Positions 8,064 to 17,410 of a stretch of 64,000 nt of DNA are shown here, piece after piece. How positions within the stretch are numbered: position 1 is the first letter of the stretch; every line of letters begins with the position of its first letter. Both the position numbers and the translations under genes were made by a program. Below the pieces are notes generated by a model. That model did no database searches. It saw only the letters and a program-made list of their open reading frames with translations, and was not told the DNA's origin. The stretch spans positions 2,451,001 to 2,515,000 of the forward strand of contig NZ_OY781464.1 of the NCBI RefSeq assembly GCF_963676735.1, written 5' to 3'. The DNA comes from an uncultured Draconibacterium sp. (lineage in GTDB: Bacteria; Bacteroidota; Bacteroidia; Bacteroidales; Prolixibacteraceae).

Positions 8064-9065
8064 ATGGAGCATAAAGAAATAATGCAAAACCTTAAAAAAG
8101 GTATTTATCATCCCATTTATTTGCTACAGGGAGAAGAGGCCTATTTTATTGATGAAATATCGGATTATATTGAAGACCACGTACTTAGCGATGGCGAAAA
8201 GGGCTTTAACCAAACCATTTTTTACGGGAAAGATGCCGACCCCGTAACCATTGCCGAAGCCTCGATGCGTTTCCCAATGATGGCCAGCAAACAGGTAATT
8301 GTGGTAAAAGAAGCACAAAGCTTGAATAAAATAGACACATTAACTGCCTATGCCGAGAAACCGCTGGAATCAACAATTTTGGTACTGGCCTACAAATACA
8401 AAAAACTTGATTCGAGAACAAAGCTGGCCAAAGCAATAAAAAAGAACGGCGTACTTTTTACCTCTAAAAAGCTCTACGAAAACAAAATTCCGGCATGGAT
8501 TGATGCTTACCTGAAGCAGCACAGTTATTCGATTACACCACAGGCAGCATTATTACTTACGTCGTACCTGGGTACCGATTTAAGCAAAATTGCCAACGAA
8601 TTAAACAAACTGGTAATTGCAGTAAAAGATTCGAACAAAATTACACCCGACCATATTGAGAAAAACATTGGCTTAAGTAAAGAATTTAATGTAATTGAGT
8701 TACAAAATGCATTGGGGGAGAAAAATGTTTTGAAAGCCAACCGTATCATTCAATACTTTGGCGCGAATCCTACTTTAAATCCCATTCAAAAAACAATTGC
8801 TGGTCTCTATTATTATTTTTCAAAACTTTTTACTTACCATTTTCTGAAAAACAAATCAGAATATAATGTGGCAGCCGAACTGCGTGTTAATCCCTACTTT
8901 GTTAAGGATTATGTATCGGCAGCAAAACGTTATTCGCCAACCAAGTTATACGAGATTATGGGAATTCTGCGCGAATACGACATGAAAAGCAAAGGATACA
9001 ATGTATCAACAATGGTGGAAACCGGAGAATTACAAAAAGAAATGATTTTTAAAATTTTACATTAA
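8064..9065 (+). CDS. holA: DNA polymerase III subunit delta
   Basis: HolA is the clamp-loader subunit that opens the sliding clamp. The 333-residue product has the typical delta opening (PIYLLQGEEAYFIDEISDYI, residues 13-32), KQVIVVKEAQSL and the domain II/III helical segments, with a C-terminal FSKLFTYHFL/YKIM-like helix bundle. The frame stays open further upstream to 7980, but that stretch overlaps the AMP nucleosidase gene. The ATG at 8064, one base after that gene's stop, is the natural start. The rhomboid gene begins at the base following this stop, so amn-holA-rhomboid-aminotransferase appears to be a single transcription unit. Confidence 0.93.
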   Translation: MEHKEIMQNLKKGIYHPIYLLQGEEAYFIDEISDYIEDHVLSDGEKGFNQTIFYGKDADPVTIAEASMRFPMMASKQVIVVKEAQSLNKIDTLTAYAEKPLESTILVLAYKYKKLDSRTKLAKAIKKNGVLFTSKKLYENKIPAWIDAYLKQHSYSITPQAALLLTSYLGTDLSKIANELNKLVIAVKDSNKITPDHIEKNIGLSKEFNVIELQNALGEKNVLKANRIIQYFGANPTLNPIQKTIAGLYYYFSKLFTYHFLKNKSEYNVAAELRVNPYFVKDYVSAAKRYSPTKLYEIMGILREYDMKSKGYNVSTMVETGELQKEMIFKILH

Positions 9066-9677
9066 ATGATTGTATGGTTTATTATAGGTGTTACGGCGCT
9101 AATTTCTTACGTCGCATTCAGTAATCGCACCTTATCGTCGAAACTACAATTTAACGCAGCACAAATAATTCACCGCAAGGAATATTACCGTTTGGTGAGC
9201 CATGCTTTTATACATGCCAACTGGGCACACCTGGGTGTAAACATGCTGGTGTTGTATTTTTTTGGAAGAAACGTTGTAGTGTATTTCGCTCATTATTTTG
9301 GCAACAAGGGAACTGCCTATTTTCTACTGCTCTATTTGGGTGGTATTTTGGCAGCAAACACCTGGAGCCTGATAAAACACAAAAACAATTATTATTACAA
9401 TGCCGTTGGTGCTTCAGGAGCTGTATCCGCAGTGTTGTTTGCAGCTATTTTTTTTCAGCCCTGGGAACCTTTGTATCTGTTTGCCATTCTTCCCATACCC
9501 GGCATTCTTTTCGCTATAGGCTACCTGTTTTATTCGTACCAAATGAGTAAAAAACAAACGGATAATGTGGCACACGATGCTCATTTTTTAGGGGCAGTAT
9601 TTGGTTTTGTTTTCCCAATATTGCTACAGCCCAACCTTTTTCAACGGTTTATCGATAATTTATTTTCGTTTCTATAG
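9066..9677 (+). CDS. Rhomboid-family intramembrane serine protease
   Basis: A six-helix membrane protein of 203 residues that cleaves other proteins within the bilayer. The rhomboid hallmarks are present: HANWAHLGVNML (the H-x-x-x-N of TM2), GASGAVSA with catalytic Ser117 at the top of TM4, and AHDAHFLGAVFGF in TM6 with catalytic His173. The start codon abuts the holA stop, and the next gene begins 3 bases after this stop. The substrate is unknown. Confidence 0.92.
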   Translation: MIVWFIIGVTALISYVAFSNRTLSSKLQFNAAQIIHRKEYYRLVSHAFIHANWAHLGVNMLVLYFFGRNVVVYFAHYFGNKGTAYFLLLYLGGILAANTWSLIKHKNNYYYNAVGASGAVSAVLFAAIFFQPWEPLYLFAILPIPGILFAIGYLFYSYQMSKKQTDNVAHDAHFLGAVFGFVFPILLQPNLFQRFIDNLFSFL

Positions 9678-9680
9678 TTC

Positions 9681-10511
9681 ATGGCTTACCTACTGTTTAA
9701 TAATAGTATTGTTAGGGAGAATGAGGTGAGCTTAACCCCGTTGCTACTTGAAGCTCCGCTGATTTTAAAACACTATGTATGGTATGGTTTTGGCGGTATT
9801 CCCTTGCTTCAGGAAAATATTGTTTTAATAGAGCAAAAACTACATGCCTTAAACCGGGAAATTCCGGCACTTTTTAAAAATCAACGCGAATTTTTACGGC
9901 TTTTAAAACGCACACTGAACAAAAACCGGTATTACCGAAGCGGACTTTTTATCATTCAGCTTTTTTTGGGAGAAAACCGGGATAATTTTATGGTGTCGTG
10001 CAGGCCATTCACAGAATCCGGCTTGCCCCGAAATCCGCAAGGCTTATTTCTTCATGTAGCCAAGCCAAAAATATGTAGTCAACTCAATAATTACACTGGA
10101 AGCCTTGGTAAGGAAGAGCTTTGGCGGCAAGCGTCGGCCACACAAACAGACATGCAAAATTCAAAAGTAATGTTGTTAAACGAAAGAGAAGCAGTAAGCG
10201 AGGGCATCGGCTCCAATATTTTTATGGTTAAAGAAAATCATGTTTATACGCCAGCCCTAACCACCGGATGTTTTGCCGATGTTTTACGCCCGGAAGTGCT
10301 GCGCTTGTCTGAAAAACTTAAGATGAAAATAATTGAATCTGATAACTTAACACCCAAATACATGCAACAAATGGACGAAGTGTTTTTTGTTTCGGAAATG
10401 CTGGGGGTACAATGGGTTCTTGGCTTTCATGAACGGCGGTATGTACACGAATTTTCGGATAAGATTTACAAAGAATTAAATCATTTTATGCAGGAAAAAG
10501 TACAGGGTTAA
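9681..10511 (+). CDS. Class-IV aminotransferase-fold protein (possibly inactive)
   Basis: This 276-residue protein has the fold of D-amino-acid/branched-chain aminotransferases and 4-amino-4-deoxychorismate lyase. The recognisable part is VMLLNEREAVSEGIGSNIFMV, the cofactor-phosphate loop, followed by TPALTTGCFADVLR and DEVFFVSEMLGV. The Lys that binds PLP is normally in a Tyr-Lys-Thr context about 25 residues before LLN. Here that place reads NNYTGSLGKEEL, so the Lys is absent or shifted to the Gly-Lys pair (about residue 150). I therefore leave the activity open: it may be a degenerate aminodeoxychorismate lyase (PabC-like) or a pseudoenzyme. It closes the amn-holA-rhomboid run. Confidence 0.7.
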   Translation: MAYLLFNNSIVRENEVSLTPLLLEAPLILKHYVWYGFGGIPLLQENIVLIEQKLHALNREIPALFKNQREFLRLLKRTLNKNRYYRSGLFIIQLFLGENRDNFMVSCRPFTESGLPRNPQGLFLHVAKPKICSQLNNYTGSLGKEELWRQASATQTDMQNSKVMLLNEREAVSEGIGSNIFMVKENHVYTPALTTGCFADVLRPEVLRLSEKLKMKIIESDNLTPKYMQQMDEVFFVSEMLGVQWVLGFHERRYVHEFSDKIYKELNHFMQEKVQG

Positions 10512-10533
10512 AACCTGTTTTTAGCAACCTCAG

Positions 10534-11124
10534 TTAATTCAGCGATGGATTTTCGGGAAAATTCCGCCAGATAGAATAACGGGCTCCTGCCCTTTTCACA
10601 AAGTTAAACCACGAGTCTTCACTTAAATCACTCATTACGGCCTCCTCATCAACATCGGTTACCAGCCACGAGTCTTCCTTTAATTCATCTTCCAGCTGGC
10701 CACCATCCCAACCGGAATAGCCCAGAAAAAAACGAATTTCTGTTGGATTTATCAACCCGTTTCTGATGTCACGTTTCAGGATATCAAAATCGCCTCCCCA
10801 GTACAGGTCACCCATAACATGTATACTTCCGGGCAATTTATCTCCAAGTTTGTGAATAAAATAAACTGAATCAGTAGACACCGGGCCACCCAGATACACA
10901 TCTGCGTTAAAATCAGGAAAATCAGGGAAAACATCCTGAACGGGAAAATCAACTTTTTTATTCAAAATAAAACCAACTGCACCTTTGTTTCCGTAAGCCA
11001 CCAAAAACACAACAGAACGATTAAAATAGTTCCCGGCCAGAAAAGGTTCGGCAATTAAAATACGCCCTTTTTGCGGTGCAATATTGTTACCTTTAATTTT
11101 GAATATGTCTAAATTCTCACTCAT
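10534..11124 (-). CDS. YqgE/AlgH family protein
   Basis: This 196-residue cytoplasmic protein belongs to the UPF0301 (DUF179) family. The markers are GRILIAEPFLAGNYFNRSVVFL at the N-terminus (first half), GFILNK, VYLGGPVSTDSVYFIH and RFFLGYSGWDGGQLEDEL. The family has a solved fold but no agreed biochemical role; AlgH was named from alginate regulation in Pseudomonas. It converges with the class-IV aminotransferase gene (22 bases between stops). The upstream gap to divIC (117 bases) has no obvious terminator. Confidence 0.92.
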   Translation of the reverse strand: MSENLDIFKIKGNNIAPQKGRILIAEPFLAGNYFNRSVVFLVAYGNKGAVGFILNKKVDFPVQDVFPDFPDFNADVYLGGPVSTDSVYFIHKLGDKLPGSIHVMGDLYWGGDFDILKRDIRNGLINPTEIRFFLGYSGWDGGQLEDELKEDSWLVTDVDEEAVMSDLSEDSWFNFVKRAGARYSIWRNFPENPSLN

Positions 11125-11241
11125 TCAAAAGCAATATAAGAAATTTATATTGGCTATCAAATAGCTTTGTTTGCTATTATACTTTGTAACGTATTTGTTA
11201 ACAGAATGTTTTAAGTGAATGGTTTTTAACAGAATCGCAGA

Positions 11242-11550
11242 CTACTCTTCTTCAACAATTACAAAAACGTCTTCGTCGGGTTTTGACATATGGTATTGCT
11301 CGCGAGCAAATTTTTCCAATTCCTCATTTCCTCTGTTCAGGTCTTGAAGTTTTTGTTTATCCGAAGCAATGCGTTCCTGATAATACTCTTTTTGCTGCTT
11401 TAGTTCGTTTAGCTGCTTTTTGCTTTGAATGTGCGAGACAATACTATTTTCATCGCCAAAGATTATCCACAAGGCAAATAAAAGGATGGCAATAACGTAT
11501 TTATTGCTTATAAACTTAAAAAAACCGGATTGTAAGAATTCTTTCTTCAT
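11242..11550 (-). CDS. Septum formation initiator DivIC/FtsB
   Basis: A small bitopic division protein of 102 residues. A single membrane helix (NKYVIAILLFALWIIFG, about residues 15-31) is followed by a coiled coil (QSKKQLNELKQQKEYYQERI...) and the EKFAREQYHMSKPDEDVFVI segment, the conserved end of the DivIC/FtsB family that contacts FtsQ and FtsL. I start at the ATG at 11550 (MKKEF), since the basic MKK-opening is typical. An upstream in-frame ATG at 11571 would add seven residues. A terminator (11592-11630) separates it from pruA upstream. Confidence 0.85.
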   Translation of the reverse strand: MKKEFLQSGFFKFISNKYVIAILLFALWIIFGDENSIVSHIQSKKQLNELKQQKEYYQERIASDKQKLQDLNRGNEELEKFAREQYHMSKPDEDVFVIVEEE

Positions 11551-11591
11551 CGTTCCCAAATGTCTGTACAAAAGTAGAATTCTTAATGGTC

Positions 11592-11630
11592 AAAAAAAAG
11601 AGGAGTCGAATAAATTCGATCCTCTTTTTT
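11592..11630. terminator. Terminator downstream of pruA
   Basis: An A-run, AGAGGAGTCGAA, a TAAA loop and TTCGATCCTCT, then a T-run, form a long stem with one bulge (11592-11609 with 11614-11630). It lies 20 bases after the pruA stop on the minus strand and between pruA and divIC, so the two are probably separate transcripts. Confidence 0.85.
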
Positions 11631-11649
11631 AACAGCTTAACCTTAATAT

Positions 11650-13287
11650 TTATTCATTATCCGGTTGAAAATTCGGATAAGTATAATTTACAGGTGGTAC
11701 AAAGGTTTCTTTAATCGTACGGATTGAGGTCCAGCGCAGGAGGTTAAAAATAGAACCTGCTTTGTCATCTGTTCCCGAACCACGCGATCCGCCAAATGGC
11801 TGCTGGCCTACAACAGCGCCGGTTGGTTTATCGTTAATATAAAAGTTACCAGCCGAATTTTCCAGACGTTTGGTAATTTTTTCGATATTGTAACGACACT
11901 GTGAGAACACGGCACCGGTAAGCGCGTAAATCGATGTTTTATCCAGAATATCAAGTGTGGCTTCCATCTCTTCATCGTCGTAAACATAAATAGTCAAAAC
12001 CGGTCCGAACAATTCTTCTTCCATGGTTACATAGTCGGGTTTCTTTGCTAAAATAACGGTAGGCTCAATGTAATACCCCACCGACTTATCGCAATTTCCA
12101 CCAAAAATTACGTCAGCATCTTCATCAGCTTTAGCCTGGTCGATAAAGCTTTTTAATTTATCAAACGAAGCTTCATCGATAACCGCATTAACAAAATTTG
12201 TAAAATCTTCGGGTGGCCCCATTTTTACTGTTGCTAATTCGGCTCCAAAAATTTCTTTTACTTCCGGCCAAATACTTTCAGGAATATAAACCCTTGAGGC
12301 TGCTGAACACTTTTGTCCCTGGTACTCGAAAGCACCACGTAACATGGCAATAGCCAGTTCGCGAGGTTTGGCAGTGTTATCAGCAAAAATAAAATCTTTA
12401 CCTCCTGTTTCGCCAACAATACGCGGATACGATTTGTATTTATAAATATTTTCGCCAATAGTTTTCCAAACACTCTGGAATACCGCGGTAGACCCGGTAA
12501 AGTGGATACCGGCAAAATCGGGATGCGTTAACACCACATCGGCAACTACCGGCCCCGATCCGTAAATCAAATTAATAACGCCATCGGGCAATCCAGCTTC
12601 TTTAAAAATTTCCATGATTACACCAGCGGAGTAAACGGCTGTTTTTGATGGTTTCCAAACAGCTACGTTACCCATAAGGGCAGGTGCTGCCGGTAGGTTA
12701 CCGGCGATAGAAGTAAAATTAAACGGTGTTAATGCAAAAACAAAACCTTCTAAAGGACGGAATTCGTTGTAGTTCCACATTCCTTTGGCCGATTCTGGCT
12801 GTATTTTGTAGATATCAGTCATCACCTGCACTCCAAAACGGAAAAAATCGGCGAGTTCACAAGCTGCATCAATTTCAGATTGGAAAGCATTTTTTGACTG
12901 CCCCAACATAGTGGCTGCATTTATTTTTGCACGGTAAGGCCCGGCCAAAAGATCTGCAGCTTTCAAAAAAATAGCTGCACGGTGTTGCCAAGCCATTCCA
13001 GCCCATTTTTCGCGTGCTTCCAAAGCTGCATCAATGGCCATTTCAACATGGCTTGAATCTCCCTGATTGTAGTAACCTAAAGTATGTTCAATTTCGTGTG
13101 GAGGAAACATCCGTACTTTTCTATCGGTAAAAACGTCTTTACCTCCAATTACCATCGGCTGATCTATTTCTACTGAACGTAATTCGGCAATTTTTGCCTT
13201 CAATTCAGCTCTTTCCGCAGTGCCCGGGGCATAGCTTAAAACCGGTTCATTTTTTGCAACCGGAACATTAAAAATTCCTTTTGGCAT
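11650..13287 (-). CDS. pruA: L-glutamate gamma-semialdehyde dehydrogenase (1-pyrroline-5-carboxylate dehydrogenase)
   Basis: Oxidises the semialdehyde of proline or ornithine breakdown to glutamate with NAD+. The 545-residue length matches the stand-alone P5C dehydrogenase subfamily. The aldehyde-dehydrogenase core is complete: PFNFTSIAGNLPAAPALMGN (cofactor strand and Asn), IVGETGGKDF carrying the base Glu, QGQKCSAASR with the nucleophilic Cys, EELFGPVLTIYVY, and QPFGGSRGSGTDDKAG near the end, which is diagnostic for PruA. No proline dehydrogenase gene is in the window. A candidate -7 box on the minus strand (reverse of CAAAACTA, 13334-13341) lies upstream. Confidence 0.95.
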   Translation of the reverse strand: MPKGIFNVPVAKNEPVLSYAPGTAERAELKAKIAELRSVEIDQPMVIGGKDVFTDRKVRMFPPHEIEHTLGYYNQGDSSHVEMAIDAALEAREKWAGMAWQHRAAIFLKAADLLAGPYRAKINAATMLGQSKNAFQSEIDAACELADFFRFGVQVMTDIYKIQPESAKGMWNYNEFRPLEGFVFALTPFNFTSIAGNLPAAPALMGNVAVWKPSKTAVYSAGVIMEIFKEAGLPDGVINLIYGSGPVVADVVLTHPDFAGIHFTGSTAVFQSVWKTIGENIYKYKSYPRIVGETGGKDFIFADNTAKPRELAIAMLRGAFEYQGQKCSAASRVYIPESIWPEVKEIFGAELATVKMGPPEDFTNFVNAVIDEASFDKLKSFIDQAKADEDADVIFGGNCDKSVGYYIEPTVILAKKPDYVTMEEELFGPVLTIYVYDDEEMEATLDILDKTSIYALTGAVFSQCRYNIEKITKRLENSAGNFYINDKPTGAVVGQQPFGGSRGSGTDDKAGSIFNLLRWTSIRTIKETFVPPVNYTYPNFQPDNE

Positions 13288-13546
13288 GTCTTTTTAGTTT
13301 ATATTAATTTATACTTCTTCTTTACACTTATTGCAAAACTAAAAAATAGCTTCCGCCAAAAGCATAACAAAAATCAGTACTACAAAAAACAAACACTTTT
13401 ATAAAAATCTGAAACAATGCAACTTACACTACTCGCATTTCAAAACAAAACAAAAATCAGGTTTTTATATTCCCATTTTGACAATATTCTCCTTAAAAAT
13501 TGCTTGTTTTGGCGGGACGTATATCTTTTTTAATATTTTTACATTA

Positions 13547-15631
13547 TTGTTAAAAAGAGTTTTTAAAATATTAGCAGAAAGATTTTGGGCTGCTAAAACA
13601 GATACTAATGAAAAAAAGCAGCTTTTTCAGCTCCTATTGATTTGGGGAGCACTGGGGATTTTGACTTCTGTTTTAACGATTAGAGACCTACTGTTTTCAA
13701 CTACCGAAGGATGCCTGATGTGTTCCATCTTCGCATTATCTGTTTCGGGTTTAGCCATTATATGTATTTTAAATGCCCGAAAAGACTGCGCTACTAATGC
13801 CATTTTTGGCCTGCCCATTTTGGTTTACGCTTTATACCTTTCAGACTTTACCGATCATGCCCCATTGCAAGAGACAGTGCACTTATCGGTATGGTGGCTA
13901 ATGGCCGGCCTCGTATTTCTTTACTTCTTCTCAGTGTTGGAATTGCGCCTGGTCATCTACTTTTTTATATCGCTTGGCCTTATTTGTTTTCAGTTGCACA
14001 AAGCCAATCACCTTACCGATTCACTTGCCTACTTTGACCCCTTCGTTAGCAATCCTATTTTAATTTTTACGGCTTTCTTTTTGGTTACCTTTTATCTGCG
14101 CAAGAAATTAATTATTAGCATTGAAAATTTAAAAGAGCAAATTGACGCACAGCATGAAGGGCTAAACCGCGTTATTCAAAACTCTTCGTTTCTGATTGCA
14201 AGGCTGCGTGCAAAACGCGATGAAGATGGCAACATTACCAACCTCATTGTTGAAAAAATAAACAATGCTTTTGAAGCAGCCTTTAAACGGAATTTATACG
14301 AAGTGCAGGAGCAGGAAGCAGCGTACGTTTTCGATTTGATTTTTAAAGGTCGTTTTGACGTCAATAAAACCATTCTTTTTAACAAAAAAAGAATTTCCGA
14401 GTTTCATGCCAAAGAGTTGGACAGGTGGTATAAGGTTCACATGATAAATCCGCTTTTTAACACCTACTACCTGATATTTGAAGATATTACAAAAACCAAA
14501 AAACAAATTGCAGAACTGGAGGCAAGCAAACGAAGGTACAAGGTTTTGCTGGAAGCCATTCCCGACATCTTTTTTGTAATTGATAAAGACGGGATTTACG
14601 AGGATTTTGTAATTAAAGAAAGTGATTTGTTTAAAATTGAAGATTCAAACATTATCGGGAGTTCTATTTTTGATGCCGGTTTTCCGGATAAAATGGCCAA
14701 TAAAATTTATTCATGCATACAACACTGCATCAAACACAACAGTATTGAAAGCATTGAATACTCGCTGAACACCCCCAACGGAACATTTATGTTTGAAATG
14801 CGACTGGCAAAATTAAATGCCAATGCTGTTATTTCGGTTGCACGCGATATTACCAAGCGAAAAACAGCAGAATTCGGACTTGAAAAAGCGCTCGTTAAAG
14901 CTGAAGAATCTGATCGGTTAAAGTCTGCATTCCTTGCTAACTTATCGCACGAAATTCGTACGCCAATGAACATTATCACCAACTTTACCCGAATGTTGGC
15001 TGACGACTCGATGGATGCATTTGAGCGCCTGAGTATTACAGATGCGATTAACCAGAACGGCCAACAGTTAATGAATATGATTGACAACACCATTCACCTG
15101 GCCAGAATTGAGACTGAAAAAATTGCAATAAACACTTCATTCTGCAAAATCAATCCTTTACTCCGCGAAATTTACAACACTCATTTCTCGAACCTACCCG
15201 ATAGTAAAGACATTCGGATACGACTTAATGCTGATGTTGCCAATGCCGAATTTGGTTTTTCAACCGATGAAGAGTTGCTTAAAGAAGTATTATCAATTTT
15301 AGTTGATAACGCCGTAAAATATACCAATGCGGGGCAGGTTACCTTTGGTTTTGAAATGATACGAAACGATTTTGTGAGATTTTTCGTGACCGACACCGGC
15401 ATTGGTATCCCGCCTGAGGATTTCGAACATATCTTTAGCCGTTTCTATCGTGTGCAGAACAAGATTAACCAAACCACATCTGGCTCTGGTATCGGGCTAC
15501 CCATTGCACAACATTACGTTACCTTATTAGGTGGAGACTTGGAATTTGAATCAAAAGTAGATAAAGGCAGTACTTTCTGGTTTGAACTCCCGTTTAACGA
15601 AGGTAGCGGATACATGAAAGTTGTCAGTTAA
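13547..15631 (+). CDS. Membrane-bound PAS sensor histidine kinase
   Basis: The N-terminal third holds about six hydrophobic helices (to residue about 190). A short coiled coil and two PAS-like regions follow; the second begins RYKVLLEAIPDIFFVIDKDG and ends in ARDITKRK. A HisKA domain carries the phospho-accepting His468 (LSHEIRTPMN), and a HATPase_c domain has NAVKYTNAG (N box), DTGIGIPPEDFEHIFSRFYRV (G1/F) and GSGIGLPIA (G2). There is no receiver domain and no adjacent regulator, so the partner is elsewhere. The start is uncertain: no ATG precedes the membrane region. I take the TTG at 13547 (opening LLKRVFKILAERF), while a TTG at 13478 would add 23 hydrophobic residues. Confidence 0.85.
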   Translation: MLKRVFKILAERFWAAKTDTNEKKQLFQLLLIWGALGILTSVLTIRDLLFSTTEGCLMCSIFALSVSGLAIICILNARKDCATNAIFGLPILVYALYLSDFTDHAPLQETVHLSVWWLMAGLVFLYFFSVLELRLVIYFFISLGLICFQLHKANHLTDSLAYFDPFVSNPILIFTAFFLVTFYLRKKLIISIENLKEQIDAQHEGLNRVIQNSSFLIARLRAKRDEDGNITNLIVEKINNAFEAAFKRNLYEVQEQEAAYVFDLIFKGRFDVNKTILFNKKRISEFHAKELDRWYKVHMINPLFNTYYLIFEDITKTKKQIAELEASKRRYKVLLEAIPDIFFVIDKDGIYEDFVIKESDLFKIEDSNIIGSSIFDAGFPDKMANKIYSCIQHCIKHNSIESIEYSLNTPNGTFMFEMRLAKLNANAVISVARDITKRKTAEFGLEKALVKAEESDRLKSAFLANLSHEIRTPMNIITNFTRMLADDSMDAFERLSITDAINQNGQQLMNMIDNTIHLARIETEKIAINTSFCKINPLLREIYNTHFSNLPDSKDIRIRLNADVANAEFGFSTDEELLKEVLSILVDNAVKYTNAGQVTFGFEMIRNDFVRFFVTDTGIGIPPEDFEHIFSRFYRVQNKINQTTSGSGIGLPIAQHYVTLLGGDLEFESKVDKGSTFWFELPFNEGSGYMKVVS

Positions 15632-15685
15632 TCACTCTCCGAAAGACACGAACTACCTGTAAATAACTGTTTATAACAGCGTTGA

Positions 15686-16972
15686 TTAATACCGGTTGCT
15701 TACCGAATTAAGCTGCGTATAGCCAACTAACCTGTCGAACCTCCCTGCCAAATCACGATAATAAACCATAATCTGATAATCATTATTGGTTTCCCAAAAA
15801 CTCCCCTCAATATTGGTATGGTCGGCTGATTTTGCTCCCTGGGGCACATAAACATACATATAGTTATAGTACCCTTGTTTTAAAAGCAAGGATAGCTCGT
15901 ACTGCCCCCGGTCGAAATTATAAGTCATTTCGTTACTTTTATTGGCATTCCAGTTAGATAATGCGCCAAAAACATTGACAGAACCTCCCAGCAAGGGCGC
16001 CTCCAGGGGCAAGGTAAAATGAACAAAATTATAATCGCATTCAGTGTCAAAATCACGTACCTCCTGATCCTGACTTTCAATCAAATACATTCCATTCATC
16101 TCTTCGTATGAAAAGAAGCGTTTATTTGCCCGTACTTCATCAAGGTTCAATGTTTTATGGTAATATGGCCGATGAAAATCGGTTGCAATCACGTTCTCCC
16201 CATTCATGCGGTTGGTGCGAATATCAAAATAACGAAACTCATTACCTGCCGGAAATACATTTTCTTTATTGTAGTCGTAATCCAGCACCCTATCGCGAAT
16301 ATACAAAGGCTTCAAATTCCGTATGGCGTTATCCCAGCGATTATTTTGCATGATTACCACCTTTACCTCGTCGCGTGGATTTAAAATAGGCACGTTGGGA
16401 TGATGCACTTTAAAATCAACCTCGTGGTTGGTACCTTTAAAAGCATCGAGAGTTGCCCGACGCACAGTACCTTCAATTCGAACTGCATTTTCGTATACAT
16501 GAAAGCGTTTTGATAATACTCTTTTTTCTTTATCCTGGTCCTCATAAACCACAAGAGCATAATTACCCGAGAGCTTAAATTTCAGATTGTCATTCGGAAT
16601 CTCAATCCGGTAATTCACATAATTAAACGTTGTATTAAACGACATGGCATAATCATCAACCGGGTTTTCAACAAAACCGTCAATATATTCCTCCTGAGCA
16701 ATATAGCTTTCATTCCAGTCCGCATCACAGTGTATAATCGTATAATAGTAATCCTTCACATTTTCCGACAAATCGTCAAATTTAAAAACCAGTGTTATAT
16801 CTTCCTGAAGAGCCATTATCGGGTTCGACAGCTCAAAACCATCGCGATAGGCAAGTACCGTTTTTATATTTTCAAGGTAAATAGCATTCTCGTAATAGAA
16901 GTTTTCTTCTTGCCCTTTTACCTGCAAAAAGCAAATGATAAAAAGAATAAGGCTTACAATGGATATTTTCAT
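15686..16972 (-). CDS. Type IX secretion system plug protein (DUF5103)
   Basis: This 428-residue protein has a signal peptide (MKISIVSLILFIICFLQVKGQ, start at the ATG at 16972; the frame continues 14 codons upstream). The mature part opens YYENAIYLENIKTVLAYRDGFELSNPI and contains YYYTIIHCDADW, the start of the DUF5103 family. Bacteroidota proteins of this family were named T9SS plug proteins because one closes the periplasmic side of the SprA translocon when it is not loaded. The C-terminal third (VNVFGALSNWNANKSNEM...) resembles a carbohydrate-binding-48-like beta sandwich. It fits with PorP/SprF (41350) and the T9SS-sorted cytochrome (55126) in this window. Confidence 0.85.
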   Translation of the reverse strand: MKISIVSLILFIICFLQVKGQEENFYYENAIYLENIKTVLAYRDGFELSNPIMALQEDITLVFKFDDLSENVKDYYYTIIHCDADWNESYIAQEEYIDGFVENPVDDYAMSFNTTFNYVNYRIEIPNDNLKFKLSGNYALVVYEDQDKEKRVLSKRFHVYENAVRIEGTVRRATLDAFKGTNHEVDFKVHHPNVPILNPRDEVKVVIMQNNRWDNAIRNLKPLYIRDRVLDYDYNKENVFPAGNEFRYFDIRTNRMNGENVIATDFHRPYYHKTLNLDEVRANKRFFSYEEMNGMYLIESQDQEVRDFDTECDYNFVHFTLPLEAPLLGGSVNVFGALSNWNANKSNEMTYNFDRGQYELSLLLKQGYYNYMYVYVPQGAKSADHTNIEGSFWETNNDYQIMVYYRDLAGRFDRLVGYTQLNSVSNRY

Positions 16973-17410
16973 TTTGTAATTGTATTTTTTGTTTAAAAAA
17001 GGCGATGCTACCAACAGATACTTTCTATCATTTGTCCTTTTAGCACCATTTCGCTACACCTGCCTCAAATTATTAAATCAAAGTGTTTTGTAATAGGTGT
17101 AACTAATAAAACGTAAAAATCAGGATTTCGTATCTTTTTTCAAAACCGAAAAGTAAAAATCAAAATATTCGCTTAAAATTATTATGATTATCACAGCCTA
17201 GAATAAGGCAAAAAATGTTAATTTAATCTGAACACCACCAGCATTGCAAGCAAGCATACAGCTCATTGAATATCAACACAATAGTAAATATCCATAACTA
17301 TGTATATATTTTCATATTTGAAACTATTGAACTTTTAGTATAAACCATTGCGAAAAGCCGATTAAATTAATACTTTTGCACACCTAAAAATAATACATTC
17401 TTAATTCGAT
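16973..17410. other. Intergenic region between T9SS plug gene and nqr operon
   Basis: This 438-base divergent region is A+T rich. It contains the nqrA promoter (17348-17378) near its right end. I see no RNA gene, terminator or reading frame with convincing coding character in the rest. The promoter of the plug gene must lie in its left half but is not obvious. Confidence 0.6.
17348..17378 (+). promoter_or_regulatory. Bacteroidota-type promoter of the nqr operon
   Basis: TTG (17348-17350), 20 bases, then TACTTTTG (17371-17378), an exact match to TTG-N19/20-TAnnTTTG. The start codon of nqrA is 32 bases downstream, giving a leader of about 25 bases. Confidence 0.8.

Noticed and set aside
11650..13287. 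Possible frameshift in pruA
   Set aside because: The frame is complete at 545 residues with all catalytic motifs in order.
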